Of a stretch of 45,950 nt of DNA, positions 17,279 to 26,170 are shown in pieces. Positions within the stretch are counted from its first letter, which is position 1; each line of letters opens with the position of its first letter. Both the position numbers and the translations under genes were made by a program. The notes below the pieces were generated by a model. The model saw nothing but the letters and a program-made list of their open reading frames with translations, ran no database searches and had not been told where the DNA came from. Source of the stretch: Deltaproteobacteria bacterium CG11_big_fil_rev_8_21_14_0_20_42_23 (GTDB lineage: Bacteria; UBA10199; 2-02-FULL-44-16); the NCBI GenBank assembly GCA_002796345.1, contig PCXC01000007.1, positions 80,193-126,142 on the forward strand, given 5' to 3'.

Positions 17279-18076
17279 TTAAGCTTCGATGGTTTCATCT
17301 TCACTGGCTGCGGCACTCAACGCTTCAACTTCTGCAAGCACCACGGTGATATTGTCATCTCCGCCGCGTTCGTTCGCCAAGTCAATTAAACGCGCGCTGG
17401 CATCGTCCAAAGAATTGTGAACCAAGATATCTTTTATCTCATTTGCATCAATCAAGTTTGAAAGGCCATCGGAACAAAGTAAAAATTTGTCTCCAATATT
17501 GAGTGCACGGATTTCAACATCAGCTTCCACTTCATCTTGAAAGCCTACCGAACGCGTAATGATATTTTTGAGCCGATGCGACTTTGCATCTTCTTCTGAA
17601 ATAAGCCCAGCTCGTATTTGCTCGCCAACTAAAGAGTGATCTTGCGTGATTTGCTCTACCTCACCATCGCGAACACGATAGGCGCGGGAATCACCAACAT
17701 TGCCTATGTACACCAAGTTGTTGCGGAACAAGAGCATCACCGTAGTGGTGCCCATGCCTTTGAGGGTTGCTACTTTTTTGGACTCATCAAAAATATGAGC
17801 ACTTGCCATGGAAATGGCATAGCGAATATAGGCTCGGTAATCGCCTGGAGAAAGATTCATTCCTTCTTCTAAGGTTGTTTCTGGATCGCCTTCTAAGGTA
17901 TCGATGATCTCCTTCACCGTTTCAACCGCAAGTTTGCTGGCCCGCTCGCCACCTAAATGGCCACCCATACCATCTGCAACAATAGCTAAATTGAGTTTTT
18001 CTGAGATAATGTAGCTGTCTTCGTTCTTTTGGCGACGCTTTCCTACATCAGACTTTCCTGCAAAGCGAACTTGCAT
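17279..18076 (-). CDS. PP2C-type serine/threonine phosphatase
   Basis: 265 residues, a complete single-domain bacterial PP2C (Stp/PrpC type). Metal-binding motifs are present: KRRQKNEDSYI, VADGMGGHLGGERAS, YIGNVGDSRAYRVRDG, LLCSDGLSNLI and GGDDNITVVLAE. It removes phosphate from Ser/Thr in the cytoplasm, normally opposing a Hanks-type kinase. FHA proteins at 4055 and 8949 would read the same phosphothreonine marks, but no kinase gene is in the window. A strong purine-rich ribosome site (GGAGAAGGGGAAAG) precedes ATG 18076. Confidence 0.95.
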   Translation of the reverse strand: MQVRFAGKSDVGKRRQKNEDSYIISEKLNLAIVADGMGGHLGGERASKLAVETVKEIIDTLEGDPETTLEEGMNLSPGDYRAYIRYAISMASAHIFDESKKVATLKGMGTTTVMLLFRNNLVYIGNVGDSRAYRVRDGEVEQITQDHSLVGEQIRAGLISEEDAKSHRLKNIITRSVGFQDEVEADVEIRALNIGDKFLLCSDGLSNLIDANEIKDILVHNSLDDASARLIDLANERGGDDNITVVLAEVEALSAAASEDETIEA

Positions 18077-18193
18077 GCTTTCCCCTTCTCCAAGACTTTG
18101 AAACTATTATGATATTATGAATAGTGCCCGTTGAAAAGGCAAAAAAGGCATTAGCCTGCATTTTACCCAAACATCAGGCCTTCTGGCAGCAGC

Positions 18194-19885
18194 TTATGGC
18201 TTTGAAAGGTCGATTATGCGACCATCAACTTTTGGGGACAAACTTTTTTGCTTCGAAAAAGCCTCTTCGACGAGGGTGAACATCGTAATGCCCGAGTTGT
18301 AGAAATTCTTTTCGTCCCAGACATAGCCATCACCACCACTTGCCAGAAAATCGTTTGTTGCTAATCGGTAGGTTTTCTGGAGGTCTAAAGCTTTTCCCTT
18401 AACGCTTACTTCAAGGATTCTTTTCCCCGAAGCTCTTCGCGCATCATAACGGAAGCTCATGCCCGCCACTTGAGGAAAGGCACCACTTGCGTGCTCCACT
18501 TTACTCACTCCGTGTTCCAGAGCTTTCCACATTTCTTTTCCGCTTACTTCTAGCACCACAAGTGTGTTGGGAAACGGAAGCATATCAAAAAGTTGATGCC
18601 GCGTAAGTTTTCCAGCTGGAATGTGAGTGCGAATTCCACCGCCGTTGATAAGCGCCACATCAGCTTCGTGACCTGCAATAGATTTTGTGCGTTCTAAAAG
18701 TGTGTCGGCAATAAAATTGCCAATGTTGGTTTCTTGCGTTCTTACTTTTGTGCGTTCGCCATCAAGAGGAACTTCTGTAACGGCAAGCACTTCCTCAAGG
18801 CGTGGCCCCAATTTTTTCACGATGGCATCAACCGCTTTTTTCATTTCTTGGTCTTCGGCAATATTTTCGGTGTAGGGAAAAAGTTCTGCCGAAAAAGCTA
18901 CAAGCTCATCTTGATAATAATAGAGATCAGCGCGACCAATCGCTTTTCCGTATTCCCACGCTTGAACAATGGAAGTCCCATTCACATATTCCGGTTTCCG
19001 TAACGGAGTGTGGGAATGTCCGCCAACGATGAGATCGATGCCATCAACTGCTGCGGCAATTTTTCTGTCTTCCTCAACGCCGGTGTGGCAAAGCACTATC
19101 ACTCTATCAGCTTTTTTCTTCAGTTCTGGAACAAGTTTACGCACTACTTCTTCGGGTGAAGCAAACTGCAAGCCTTTTACATTGTTGGGATGAGTTGAAA
19201 TGGGAGTTTCTGGCGTGGTTAATCCCAAAATGGCAAAACGAATTCCGGCAATTGTTTTAAACGTATAAGGTGTAAGGAAATATTTTCCATTGTGGGAATA
19301 GACATTCGCAGAAAGAAGTGGAAGATTGAGACGACGTTTTAATTTTAAGGTCTGCTTGGAACCGTAGTCAAATTCATGGTTTCCCGCCGCCATCGCATCG
19401 TAACCCAAAAGATGGAGAAGCCCAATAATCGATTCTCCTTTAAACAAATTGCCATACAAACTTCCTTGCGTGGTATCACCTGCATCTAAAAGGAGAAAAT
19501 GTTCCGAACTTTTTCGCCACGCTTTAATGACGCTGGCTATTTTTGCATAGCCAAATTCTTTTGCGCGTTTATTTTCCAAAATGTGGCTATGAACATCGTT
19601 GGTATGTGCCACGGTAACTTGCGTGGCAAGTGCATTTCCCAAGGCTTGATAAAATTCTGCTCGCGAAAGGTGTTTTTTTTGGGGAAGCTCAATTTTTTGA
19701 CTTGAAAGCTTCGAAAGCGAAAAAGCAATTTCTTGTGGAGTAATGGCTTCAAAGAAATTTGCATTTGGGCTTGCCACAAATTCCTTTTTCACAAGCCAAT
19801 CAAAATGTGAAACGTGCTGAAGTGGCGCTGCTTGAAGTTGAAGTGAAAAAAGCAGACACCACAAAAACAAAACAATTTTTTTCAT
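18194..19885 (-). CDS. Secreted 5'-nucleotidase / UshA-type metallophosphatase
   Basis: 563 residues from ATG 19885 (GGAG upstream; an in-frame TTG further out overlaps that site). A signal peptide (about 1-19, KKIVLFLWCLLFSLQLQAA) is followed by about 70 extra residues of unknown fold. The metallophosphatase domain carries two-metal motifs HTNDVHSH, DAGDTTQGS, GNHEFDYG, CHTGVEED and GGHSHTPL. The C-terminal 5'-nucleotidase domain has NGGGIRTHIPAG and a substrate-binding stretch near GGDGYVWDE. It should hydrolyse extracellular nucleotides or UDP-sugars in the periplasm to recover nucleoside and phosphate. The N-terminal extension is unusual for UshA; it might be an SLH-like or binding segment. 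Confidence 0.92.
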   Translation of the reverse strand: MKKIVLFLWCLLFSLQLQAAPLQHVSHFDWLVKKEFVASPNANFFEAITPQEIAFSLSKLSSQKIELPQKKHLSRAEFYQALGNALATQVTVAHTNDVHSHILENKRAKEFGYAKIASVIKAWRKSSEHFLLLDAGDTTQGSLYGNLFKGESIIGLLHLLGYDAMAAGNHEFDYGSKQTLKLKRRLNLPLLSANVYSHNGKYFLTPYTFKTIAGIRFAILGLTTPETPISTHPNNVKGLQFASPEEVVRKLVPELKKKADRVIVLCHTGVEEDRKIAAAVDGIDLIVGGHSHTPLRKPEYVNGTSIVQAWEYGKAIGRADLYYYQDELVAFSAELFPYTENIAEDQEMKKAVDAIVKKLGPRLEEVLAVTEVPLDGERTKVRTQETNIGNFIADTLLERTKSIAGHEADVALINGGGIRTHIPAGKLTRHQLFDMLPFPNTLVVLEVSGKEMWKALEHGVSKVEHASGAFPQVAGMSFRYDARRASGKRILEVSVKGKALDLQKTYRLATNDFLASGGDGYVWDEKNFYNSGITMFTLVEEAFSKQKSLSPKVDGRIIDLSKP

Positions 19886-19903
19886 ACTCTTCTCCAAGAA
19901 TCT

Positions 19904-19924
19904 CCCCTCTTAAATTAAGAGGGG
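19904..19924. repeat. Perfect short palindrome (CCCCTCTTAA...TTAAGAGGGG)
   Basis: A 10-bp inverted repeat around one base, followed by GGCTGGGGGAG. The same kind of palindrome recurs in very many unrelated bacterial genomes and produces false reading frames containing PLKLRGGWG; that statement comes from general familiarity, not a search. It sits just upstream of the 5'-nucleotidase start. Confidence 0.6.
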
Positions 19925-20003
19925 GCTGGGGGAGTTATTGCTTTGTGAGGAGAAAACAACAACTTCAATTTGCCTTTTGTTATCTTCTGGCTTGATTTTT
20001 CAC

Positions 20004-20085
20004 TGTCATCCTCGCGCAGGCGGGGATCCAGCAATTTTAAATTTGATGAGAACTGTGGATCCCCTGGTCAAGCCAGAGGATGACA
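20004..20085. repeat. Intergenic palindromic repeat, type C (GCGGGGATCCAG)
   Basis: TGTCATCCTCGCGCAGGCGG at the left and CAAGCCAGAGGATGACA at the right; the inner arms are GGGGATCCAGCAATT and GTGGATCCCC. It shares the TGTCAT/ATGACA ends with types A and B. Confidence 0.8.
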
Positions 20086-20164
20086 AACAAAGAATAACTC
20101 CACTCTGCCACATTTCGACTAACGAAGTCTTTGCGCAAGCACAAGGGGAAAGTGGTGTTGGGGT

Positions 20165-22504
20165 TTATCTGATGCGACGGTAGATTTGAAACAACATTGA
20201 GCCTTCATGAAAGTGAGTTGTTGGAAACAAAAACTGAAGATGAGGTGTTTCATCATACTGCCCAGGTAATCTCATATCAAAAACTTTTTCAAAATCAGAT
20301 TTTCCTTCCATACCAACATAAACTTGCTCGCTTTGAAAAACGAGATAAGCACCCACGGCAACATCTCTTGTAGGGTAAGTTGAATCAATGGAGCGACCGA
20401 GAGGAGTAATACTTCTTTGAATAAATTGGGAGGTCCCAGGAAATGGATTTGTCCATGCAACAATATGAGCTGGAGTAGCAGCTGCAATGTCATCAGCTTC
20501 AACAGCATACTTTATTCTTTCTTTCGCTTTCACATCAGAATGTTTGGCCAATCTGTATTTATGCACAGTAACAGCTGGTGCATTCGGTTCTTTCACCACA
20601 ACTGACATTCCCAGATTTGCTGCAACAACTGCCAATCCAATGTTATCTGCTGGTCCATTGTCTATCAGCAAAATATTTTCTAAATCTTGTGCTCCCGCAA
20701 GAAGGCGAAGGACCATTTCTAAACGAGGGAAAGAAAAGATTCGCTTCGCCAATGCTGCTGCTAAAGAAATTTCAGTTTGATCATGATCAGTAAACGAAGC
20801 TTCTCCAGCAAAAATAGCTTCTCTCACCTGCTCTGCTCTCTGCTCTCCTTCATACGCATAGGCTGGAACACGATCAAAAACAAAACCAAGCGCTACCGGC
20901 AAACTGGCATGGGGAACGATGAAGCCGTCGTCTAAGTTTTGCTGAAACTGTGCTTGCAGAGAACTTGGTGCGCCTTCAGTTGCGGAAATTTCACCTTCCC
21001 AATTCAGCAACGAAGCAGGGAGTGTGAAGCGGAAGCTTGTGCCTTGGCCTTCGATACTTTTTACCCAAAGTGGGCCAGCGCCAAGACGGTTTAAAGTGCT
21101 GATGACAGATGAGACACCAATGCCGTGGCTTTCCGGCAAATCAACTTTTACTTCACGAGCTTCAAATTGACCAAGGCGCCGTTCGACAAAACCTGCACTC
21201 ATGCCCATGCCATTATCAGTCACCGTTATTTCAAGAGAGCCATCTGCTAAAATGCGGGTGTTTGTTTCCACTTTTCGTTCACCAGCGGGAAGATTTGAAT
21301 TGTGATAACGTGCTCCGTTGCTGACAAGATTCAACAGAATATCATTGAAAGAAAAAAGATGATCGCGCTCCTTAAAGGAAACTCTGTCCATTTCTTGATA
21401 AGGATAATAATATTTAACTTCGTGGTGATGAAGATCTGAGACAAGTAAAGCTCTTGTTTGTGAAAAAACATCTTCAAGATGAGCCACATCATGCTCTGAG
21501 CGAAGAAGAGCGATATCCTCAGGCAAAAGGATTTCCCCTCTCACACAATCCTCTCTTACAAAATTTATGGGTTCAACAACTCCTCTTATTAGAGAGCTAA
21601 AATCATGCATCGTTGTACTCAATTTTTTTCGAGCTGAAGCATCCGCATCAATATTTTGCATGAGCCAAAAAACAATATTTTGAACATCAAGAAGCTGTGA
21701 TCTAGATCTATCAATAATTTCCGAGGCGTGCTGTAAGTTTGTATTATCGTCTTCGCTTAAAGCTTTACCATCCATTTTTTTTTGATTTATCTCGAGTAAA
21801 ATCTTTCTAGCTTCTGATATGTCATTCCAAAATCTCTCTCTCAAAGCATACCCAAAACGTTGAAGCTTACGTAGAAAATCTGAAGGAACTTGCACACGAA
21901 AAGCCTCTGAGACTTTTCTATGCCAATTTTTATTTTCTGCAGTATCAATGCCTTCTCGATCTCTCAAAAGCAAAAGCAGAGAAAGCATCTCTTCCATTGA
22001 AGTTTTCTCACCAAAGCCAACAAGGGTAAGAACATTTCCATCTTCAGCAGAACAAGAAAAATGAATATCGGATGGGATGGATAAAGCATGAGACGCAAAG
22101 GAATTTGCACACTTTCTTTGCATGAATGACCATAAGGTAAGAGCTTGTGTGAGAGCGTGCTGAGAGTTTGAGCCATTTTTCGCATGTGGAGTGAGGCTCA
22201 CTTTCACCTTCCACTCTGGCCTTTGGCCAAGCCGCAGCAGCACTTCACTTGCGCGGAGCACACTGCTTGCTTTCACCGTTATAGTGTCACCTGCAAACTT
22301 CACAGCATAAGGAGCTTTCGTGCAAAAAGGTTTGTCGCTGTTTAGAGGAATGTGCGAATAATATCGCGTTCCAGCTGCTGGAGTAGCCAAAAGAGGTGAG
22401 TGCATACATCCAGAAAGTACAGCAGAAAACGGAAGAGGAATCGCGAGAGAAACACGATCTACTCCGATGACAAGAAAAGGCCTAGGAGGGGTAAAAACAC
22501 TCAT
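20165..22504 (-). CDS. Histidine-kinase-like ATPase fused to a methyltransferase-like C-terminal domain
   Basis: 779 residues, soluble. Residues 1-200 are unassigned. About 205-300 is helical and ends with a possible H-box (TTMHDFSSLI, His300). HATPase motifs follow: N box FNDILLNLVSNGARYHN (about 386-402), G1 DNGMGM (430-435), G2 ESHGIGVSSV (458-467) and GQGTSFRFTLP. About 594-779 resembles a Rossmann methyltransferase: ILLIDNGPADNIGLAVVAAN in the SAM-loop position, an acidic strand end VVVKEPN, IVAWTNPFP as motif IV, then a beta-hairpin tail (FEKVFDMRLPG...MLFQIYRRIR). The loop GPADN is not a classical GxGxG, so activity is uncertain. It follows the gene at 22538 by 33 bases, probably in one operon. 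No membrane segment or receiver domain is present. The ATPase call is strong; the methyltransferase call is tentative. Confidence 0.8.
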   Translation of the reverse strand: MSVFTPPRPFLVIGVDRVSLAIPLPFSAVLSGCMHSPLLATPAAGTRYYSHIPLNSDKPFCTKAPYAVKFAGDTITVKASSVLRASEVLLRLGQRPEWKVKVSLTPHAKNGSNSQHALTQALTLWSFMQRKCANSFASHALSIPSDIHFSCSAEDGNVLTLVGFGEKTSMEEMLSLLLLLRDREGIDTAENKNWHRKVSEAFRVQVPSDFLRKLQRFGYALRERFWNDISEARKILLEINQKKMDGKALSEDDNTNLQHASEIIDRSRSQLLDVQNIVFWLMQNIDADASARKKLSTTMHDFSSLIRGVVEPINFVREDCVRGEILLPEDIALLRSEHDVAHLEDVFSQTRALLVSDLHHHEVKYYYPYQEMDRVSFKERDHLFSFNDILLNLVSNGARYHNSNLPAGERKVETNTRILADGSLEITVTDNGMGMSAGFVERRLGQFEAREVKVDLPESHGIGVSSVISTLNRLGAGPLWVKSIEGQGTSFRFTLPASLLNWEGEISATEGAPSSLQAQFQQNLDDGFIVPHASLPVALGFVFDRVPAYAYEGEQRAEQVREAIFAGEASFTDHDQTEISLAAALAKRIFSFPRLEMVLRLLAGAQDLENILLIDNGPADNIGLAVVAANLGMSVVVKEPNAPAVTVHKYRLAKHSDVKAKERIKYAVEADDIAAATPAHIVAWTNPFPGTSQFIQRSITPLGRSIDSTYPTRDVAVGAYLVFQSEQVYVGMEGKSDFEKVFDMRLPGQYDETPHLQFLFPTTHFHEGSMLFQIYRRIR

Positions 22505-22537
22505 GTTCCCTTATCGGCCTTTCGGGAGAAAAGTTGC

Positions 22538-23548
22538 TTACACAGCTGATGTTACGCCAAGTACTCTTTCGATGCCGTGTTGAAGCAAGAATGCGGCTTC
22601 ATCGGCTCTTACTGCTGCTATAGCTGCAACTAGTGGATGATATCGATTAATTCCACGAAGACAAGTATCAGAGAAAGTGCATGTTCCGTCAGAAAACACT
22701 CTAGCACTATAAGTAGGAAATGGATCGCTTATACTTGAAGATGCAGTAAGATGGAGAAGAGCATCAATCCTTCGTTGAAGCTCATCGGCCTCAGGATAAA
22801 CATCATGATCAGAATGCAACAAAACCTCTTGCTCAATTTGATTACGATTTCTAGATGAAGGTGATGTTAAAAGTCTGGAAAGCAATCCTCCAAAACCATC
22901 TTGAGCATCTCGATTCAACAAATCAAAAAGCAACATCGCACTTAGTTGTACTCTACGATCATGACGTTCAATAGCACCATGTTCAACAACAAGACGATCT
23001 GCAAGCAAAAGAGGTGTATTGTTCGCATCGCCATCATGGACAAGTGAAGGAAAAGCATAGCCTATTTCGAACCGGTAATTATCAGGATCTTGAAAAGAGA
23101 TTCCTAAAACCCGTCCCCAAAATTCTTCTGCCCCTGCTAAAACAGTTTCTCCACCAGCAATTATTCTCTGCGTTACCTCGGCAAATAAGCGTGAATCACC
23201 ACTGTTCGTAAAACCAGCTGCTTCAAATGTAGGTGGCAGCTCTCCATGCACAAGTGCCCATTCTATTGGCGTTTGGTTGCTAAATTGCCTTTGTGCAAAA
23301 TGCCACAAAGGAAGGGCAGTATGCCAGTTAGACTGTGTAGCTCGTGCCAACACATCTTCTCTGTCTGGACATTTTTGCACAAATGCTTGCAGCGCTCTTC
23401 CCACATTCGTAGCATTTTCACCAGTAAGAGTTACCCGTTGCCAAAAGTTTCCCGTAGCATCTATGCTTGGCATATGTGGAGCTCCAGTTAATTGCCATGC
23501 AAATGTGCGTAAAGTTGCGGGGTTTAATCCAAATTGTGTCATATTCAT
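22538..23548 (-). CDS. Unknown lysine-depleted protein, possibly with degenerate ankyrin-like repeats
   Basis: 336 residues. The ribosome site AAGGAG precedes ATG 23548. No signal peptide or membrane helix is seen. I count a single lysine (in FVQKCPD) against many arginines, striking beside neighbours such as the 349-residue FHA protein (29 lysines). A few stretches have an ankyrin flavour: TPIEWALVHGELP, NTPLLLADRLVVEHGA and HPLVAAIAAVRADEAAFLLQHG. They are irregular, so the fold is uncertain. It is the first gene of a two-gene operon with the HATPase fusion. Lysine loss is known in some proteins that work inside eukaryotic cells, where it limits ubiquitination; calling this an effector is speculation supported only by that bias and by sctV nearby. 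Confidence 0.7.
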   Translation of the reverse strand: MNMTQFGLNPATLRTFAWQLTGAPHMPSIDATGNFWQRVTLTGENATNVGRALQAFVQKCPDREDVLARATQSNWHTALPLWHFAQRQFSNQTPIEWALVHGELPPTFEAAGFTNSGDSRLFAEVTQRIIAGGETVLAGAEEFWGRVLGISFQDPDNYRFEIGYAFPSLVHDGDANNTPLLLADRLVVEHGAIERHDRRVQLSAMLLFDLLNRDAQDGFGGLLSRLLTSPSSRNRNQIEQEVLLHSDHDVYPEADELQRRIDALLHLTASSSISDPFPTYSARVFSDGTCTFSDTCLRGINRYHPLVAAIAAVRADEAAFLLQHGIERVLGVTSAV

Positions 23549-23657
23549 AAAATCTCCTTAAAAGAATACAAGCCCCATACTGTGCAGCATCCCGCAAAGT
23601 CAAGTGGAATGAGCCCCAGCAAAGCACTTGATCTGTGAACGGGTTATGTGAGATCAC

Positions 23658-24989
23658 ATGGGCATGAGCACTTTATTTGATCAGCTTGGCAGTTCGCGGG
23701 CACCACTTGCAGAGCGCATGCGGCCTTCCAGCTTAGATGAAGTGGTGGGCCAAGAGCATTTGATTGGTGAAGGAAAATCATTATCGCTCTTGCTTCAAGC
23801 TGACACCCTTCCCTCTTTTATTTTTTGGGGTCCATCGGGCACCGGGAAAACAACCCTGGCCAAAATTATCGCGCGTCATACCAAAGCCCATTTTTTTCAA
23901 ATTTCCGCTGTGCTTTCTGGCGTACAAGAATTGCGTGAAGTGATTAAGCAGGCAAAAGAAAAAAAATCCTTTGCGGGAAACAAAAGCATTCTCTTCATCG
24001 ACGAGATTCACAGATGGAACAAGGCTCAGCAAGACGCCCTGCTTCCGCATGTGGAAGATGGCACCATAACGCTTATTGGTTCCACAACGGAAAATCCTTC
24101 GTTTGAAATTATTTCGGCACTGCTTTCTCGCACAAAAGTATTTGTGTTGGAACCTTTAGACAAAGCAGCCGTCAAAAAACTTTTGAACCGGAGCTTAGAA
24201 AATACCGAACAAGGCTTGGGCCAATTGCATTTTACCATCAGCGATGACGCTTTAGATTTCATTGCCGATCAATCAGACGGCGACGCCAGACGAGCCCTCA
24301 CCACTCTAGAAATTGCAGCAAACCTTTTGCAAAGCAGCAACAACGCTGAACATGCCGCTGATACAATAGATCTCAAACTGGCGGAGCAAGCCCTGCAAAA
24401 GAAAAGCCTCGTTTACGATAAAGGCGGCGAAGAACATTACAACGTTATTTCGGCATTCATCAAAAGCATGCGAGGTTCCGATCCCGATGCTGCCATCTAT
24501 TATTTAGCACGCATGCTGGAAGCGGGAGAAGATCCACTCTTCGTCGCCAGACGCATGGTGATCTTTGCATCTGAAGATGTCAGCAATGCCGATCCGCAAG
24601 CGGTGCAAGTGGCTATTGCCTGCATGGAGTCGTTTAAATTTGTGGGCATGCCGGAAGGATGGATCCCGCTAGCACAGGCTGCAAGCTATTTAGCCAGCGC
24701 TCCAAAATCAAATGCAAGTTACATGGCCTACAAAAAAGCCAAGATGGATATTCAAGAAACCGGCACACTTCCCACACCAAAGCATTTGCGTAACGCACCT
24801 ACAAAACTCATGAAAGAAATGGGGTATGGAAAAAATTATAAGTATGCGCACGAGTTTGAAAACAACGTGGTGCCGGGCGAGCAATATCTTCCCGATCAAT
24901 TGAAAAAGCGAAAATATTATTCCCCTACCGAAAACGGATATGAGCGTGTGATTAAAGAACGCTTGGAACGAATCAGAAAGCTCACTTAA
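23658..24989 (+). CDS. rarA: Replication-associated recombination protein A (RarA/MgsA)
   Basis: 443-residue AAA+ ATPase related to clamp loaders that acts at stalled replication forks. ERMRPSSLDEVVGQEHLIG opens the AAA+ core. Walker A is WGPSGTGKTTLAKIIA, Walker B is ILFIDEIHRWNKAQQDALLP, sensor 1 is GSTTENPSFEI and the arginine-finger region SDGDARRALTTLE. The C-terminal tetramerisation part is typical (MRGSDPDAAIYYLARMLEAG, then YMAYKKAKMD). Either the ATG at 23658 or the one two codons later could start it; GAG lies 5 bases before the first. It is divergent from the lysine-poor gene with a 109-base gap. Confidence 0.97.
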   Translation: MGMSTLFDQLGSSRAPLAERMRPSSLDEVVGQEHLIGEGKSLSLLLQADTLPSFIFWGPSGTGKTTLAKIIARHTKAHFFQISAVLSGVQELREVIKQAKEKKSFAGNKSILFIDEIHRWNKAQQDALLPHVEDGTITLIGSTTENPSFEIISALLSRTKVFVLEPLDKAAVKKLLNRSLENTEQGLGQLHFTISDDALDFIADQSDGDARRALTTLEIAANLLQSSNNAEHAADTIDLKLAEQALQKKSLVYDKGGEEHYNVISAFIKSMRGSDPDAAIYYLARMLEAGEDPLFVARRMVIFASEDVSNADPQAVQVAIACMESFKFVGMPEGWIPLAQAASYLASAPKSNASYMAYKKAKMDIQETGTLPTPKHLRNAPTKLMKEMGYGKNYKYAHEFENNVVPGEQYLPDQLKKRKYYSPTENGYERVIKERLERIRKLT

Positions 24990-24994
24990 TGCAC

Positions 24995-25102
24995 TGTCAT
25001 CACGAGGAAGCAAAGCTGACGTGGTGATCTCGATTTTTAAATTGTCAGAGGAGATCCTTCCTGCCCGTCCGGCAGGCGGGCGTTACGTTCAGGATGATGT
25101 CA
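24995..25102. repeat. Intergenic palindromic repeat, hybrid type A/B with inserted GCCCGTCCGGCAGGCGGGC hairpin
   Basis: The left end TGTCATCACGAGGAAGCAAA is type A reversed. The right end (GAGGAGATCCTTC ... GTTACGTTCAGGATGA) is type B. Between GAGATCCTTC and GTTACG lies an extra hairpin with CCTGCCCGTCCGGCAGGCGGG, absent from the other copies. It lies between convergent rarA and uppP. Confidence 0.75.
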
Positions 25103-25137
25103 TTGCTCCATTGCCCTATTGAACTATTGACCCATCT

Positions 25138-25953
25138 TCACAAACACAACAGCGCAACAATACCCACCGCCCAGCAATACACCCCAAACCATGCAATTTT
25201 GCCTTTTCGGATAATACGCATGAGCCACTTGATGCAGGCATAACCAACGAGGAATGAAACGAGTGTTCCCAACGCTGTGGCAAAAAGCATATCACCACTA
25301 AAATGCTTGAGGTCATCAATGCTTAAAATGGTGGCACCAGCAATGGCAGGAATAGCCAGAAAAAATGAAAACTTAGCAGCGAAATCTCGATTGAACTTTA
25401 AGTACAAAGCTGCGGCAATTGTAGTGCCCGACCTAGAAATGCCAGGAAGAATCGCAATCGCCTGGAAAACGCCCACCACAAAGGCTTGCCAAGCTTTGAG
25501 ATTTTTCATTCCGATGCGTTCTTGTTTTGCAAAGTGAGTAGCTAAGAGCAAAGTTCCTGTAATCAACAGCATCACAGCTGCAACCTTGGGTTCATGCGTG
25601 AGTTGTTCAAAAAAATCTTTAAAACCAAGTCCAATGATAACCGCCGGTATGGTTCCCAAAACAACCATGCCAATAAAAGTTCGAGATTCGCGTGGTGAAA
25701 GTTCAGCTTTTTGTGAAGAAGCAAAAGCAGAAAGAAAAAGAGCCGAAAGATCTCGCCAAAAATAGGCAAGCACCGCAAGCAAGGTTCCAAAATGAAGACA
25801 GACATCAAAAGCCAGTAAAGACTGGCCTTCCAAGGTGAGGCCTAAAAAATGTTGCGCTAAAACTAAATGACCCGAACTGGAAACCGGCAAAAATTCCGTA
25901 GCTCCCTGCAAAAACCCAAGAAAAAGTGCTTTAAAGAGTGATAAACTTTCCAT
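25138..25953 (-). CDS. uppP: Undecaprenyl-diphosphatase (UppP/BacA)
   Basis: 271-residue polytopic membrane enzyme that dephosphorylates undecaprenyl pyrophosphate to recycle the carrier lipid for peptidoglycan and O-antigen synthesis; overproduction gives bacitracin resistance in known members. Signature 1 (LQGATEFLPVSSSGHLVLAQ) and signature 2 (LPGISRSGTTIAAALYL) carry the catalytic Glu, Ser, His and Arg. About eight membrane segments are visible. GGGGGA stands just before ATG 25953. It is a monocistronic minus gene converging on rarA. Confidence 0.96.
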   Translation of the reverse strand: MESLSLFKALFLGFLQGATEFLPVSSSGHLVLAQHFLGLTLEGQSLLAFDVCLHFGTLLAVLAYFWRDLSALFLSAFASSQKAELSPRESRTFIGMVVLGTIPAVIIGLGFKDFFEQLTHEPKVAAVMLLITGTLLLATHFAKQERIGMKNLKAWQAFVVGVFQAIAILPGISRSGTTIAAALYLKFNRDFAAKFSFFLAIPAIAGATILSIDDLKHFSGDMLFATALGTLVSFLVGYACIKWLMRIIRKGKIAWFGVYCWAVGIVALLCL

Positions 25954-26088
25954 GCATCCCCCAAAATTTTTGGCTTTTTAGGGGTGAAATGCCGAAAATG
26001 CAAGGACTTGTAGAAAATACTTGATTCCTCCCTACTGATGACCTAGATCGTATCGCTCTTGAAACGCGGAAGCGGTTTTTAGGACGAA

Positions 26089-26161
26089 GGGCGTTTAGCT
26101 CAGCTGGGAGAGCGCTACCCTTACAAGGTAGATGTCGCAGGTTCGATCCCTGCAACGCCCA
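26089..26161 (+). tRNA. tRNA-Val (anticodon TAC)
   Basis: 73-base cloverleaf: acceptor GGGCGTT/AACGCCC, D stem GCTC/GAGC, anticodon stem CTACC/GGTAG with loop CTTACAA giving TAC, T stem GCAGG/CCTGC. Discriminator A at 26161; no encoded CCA. Confidence 0.96.
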
Positions 26162-26170
26162 CAATAAAGG

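Noticed and set aside
25931-26164. 77-codon minus-strand frame over tRNA-Val
   Set aside because: It is the antisense of the tRNA (SNLRHLPCKGSALPAELN), a common false call.
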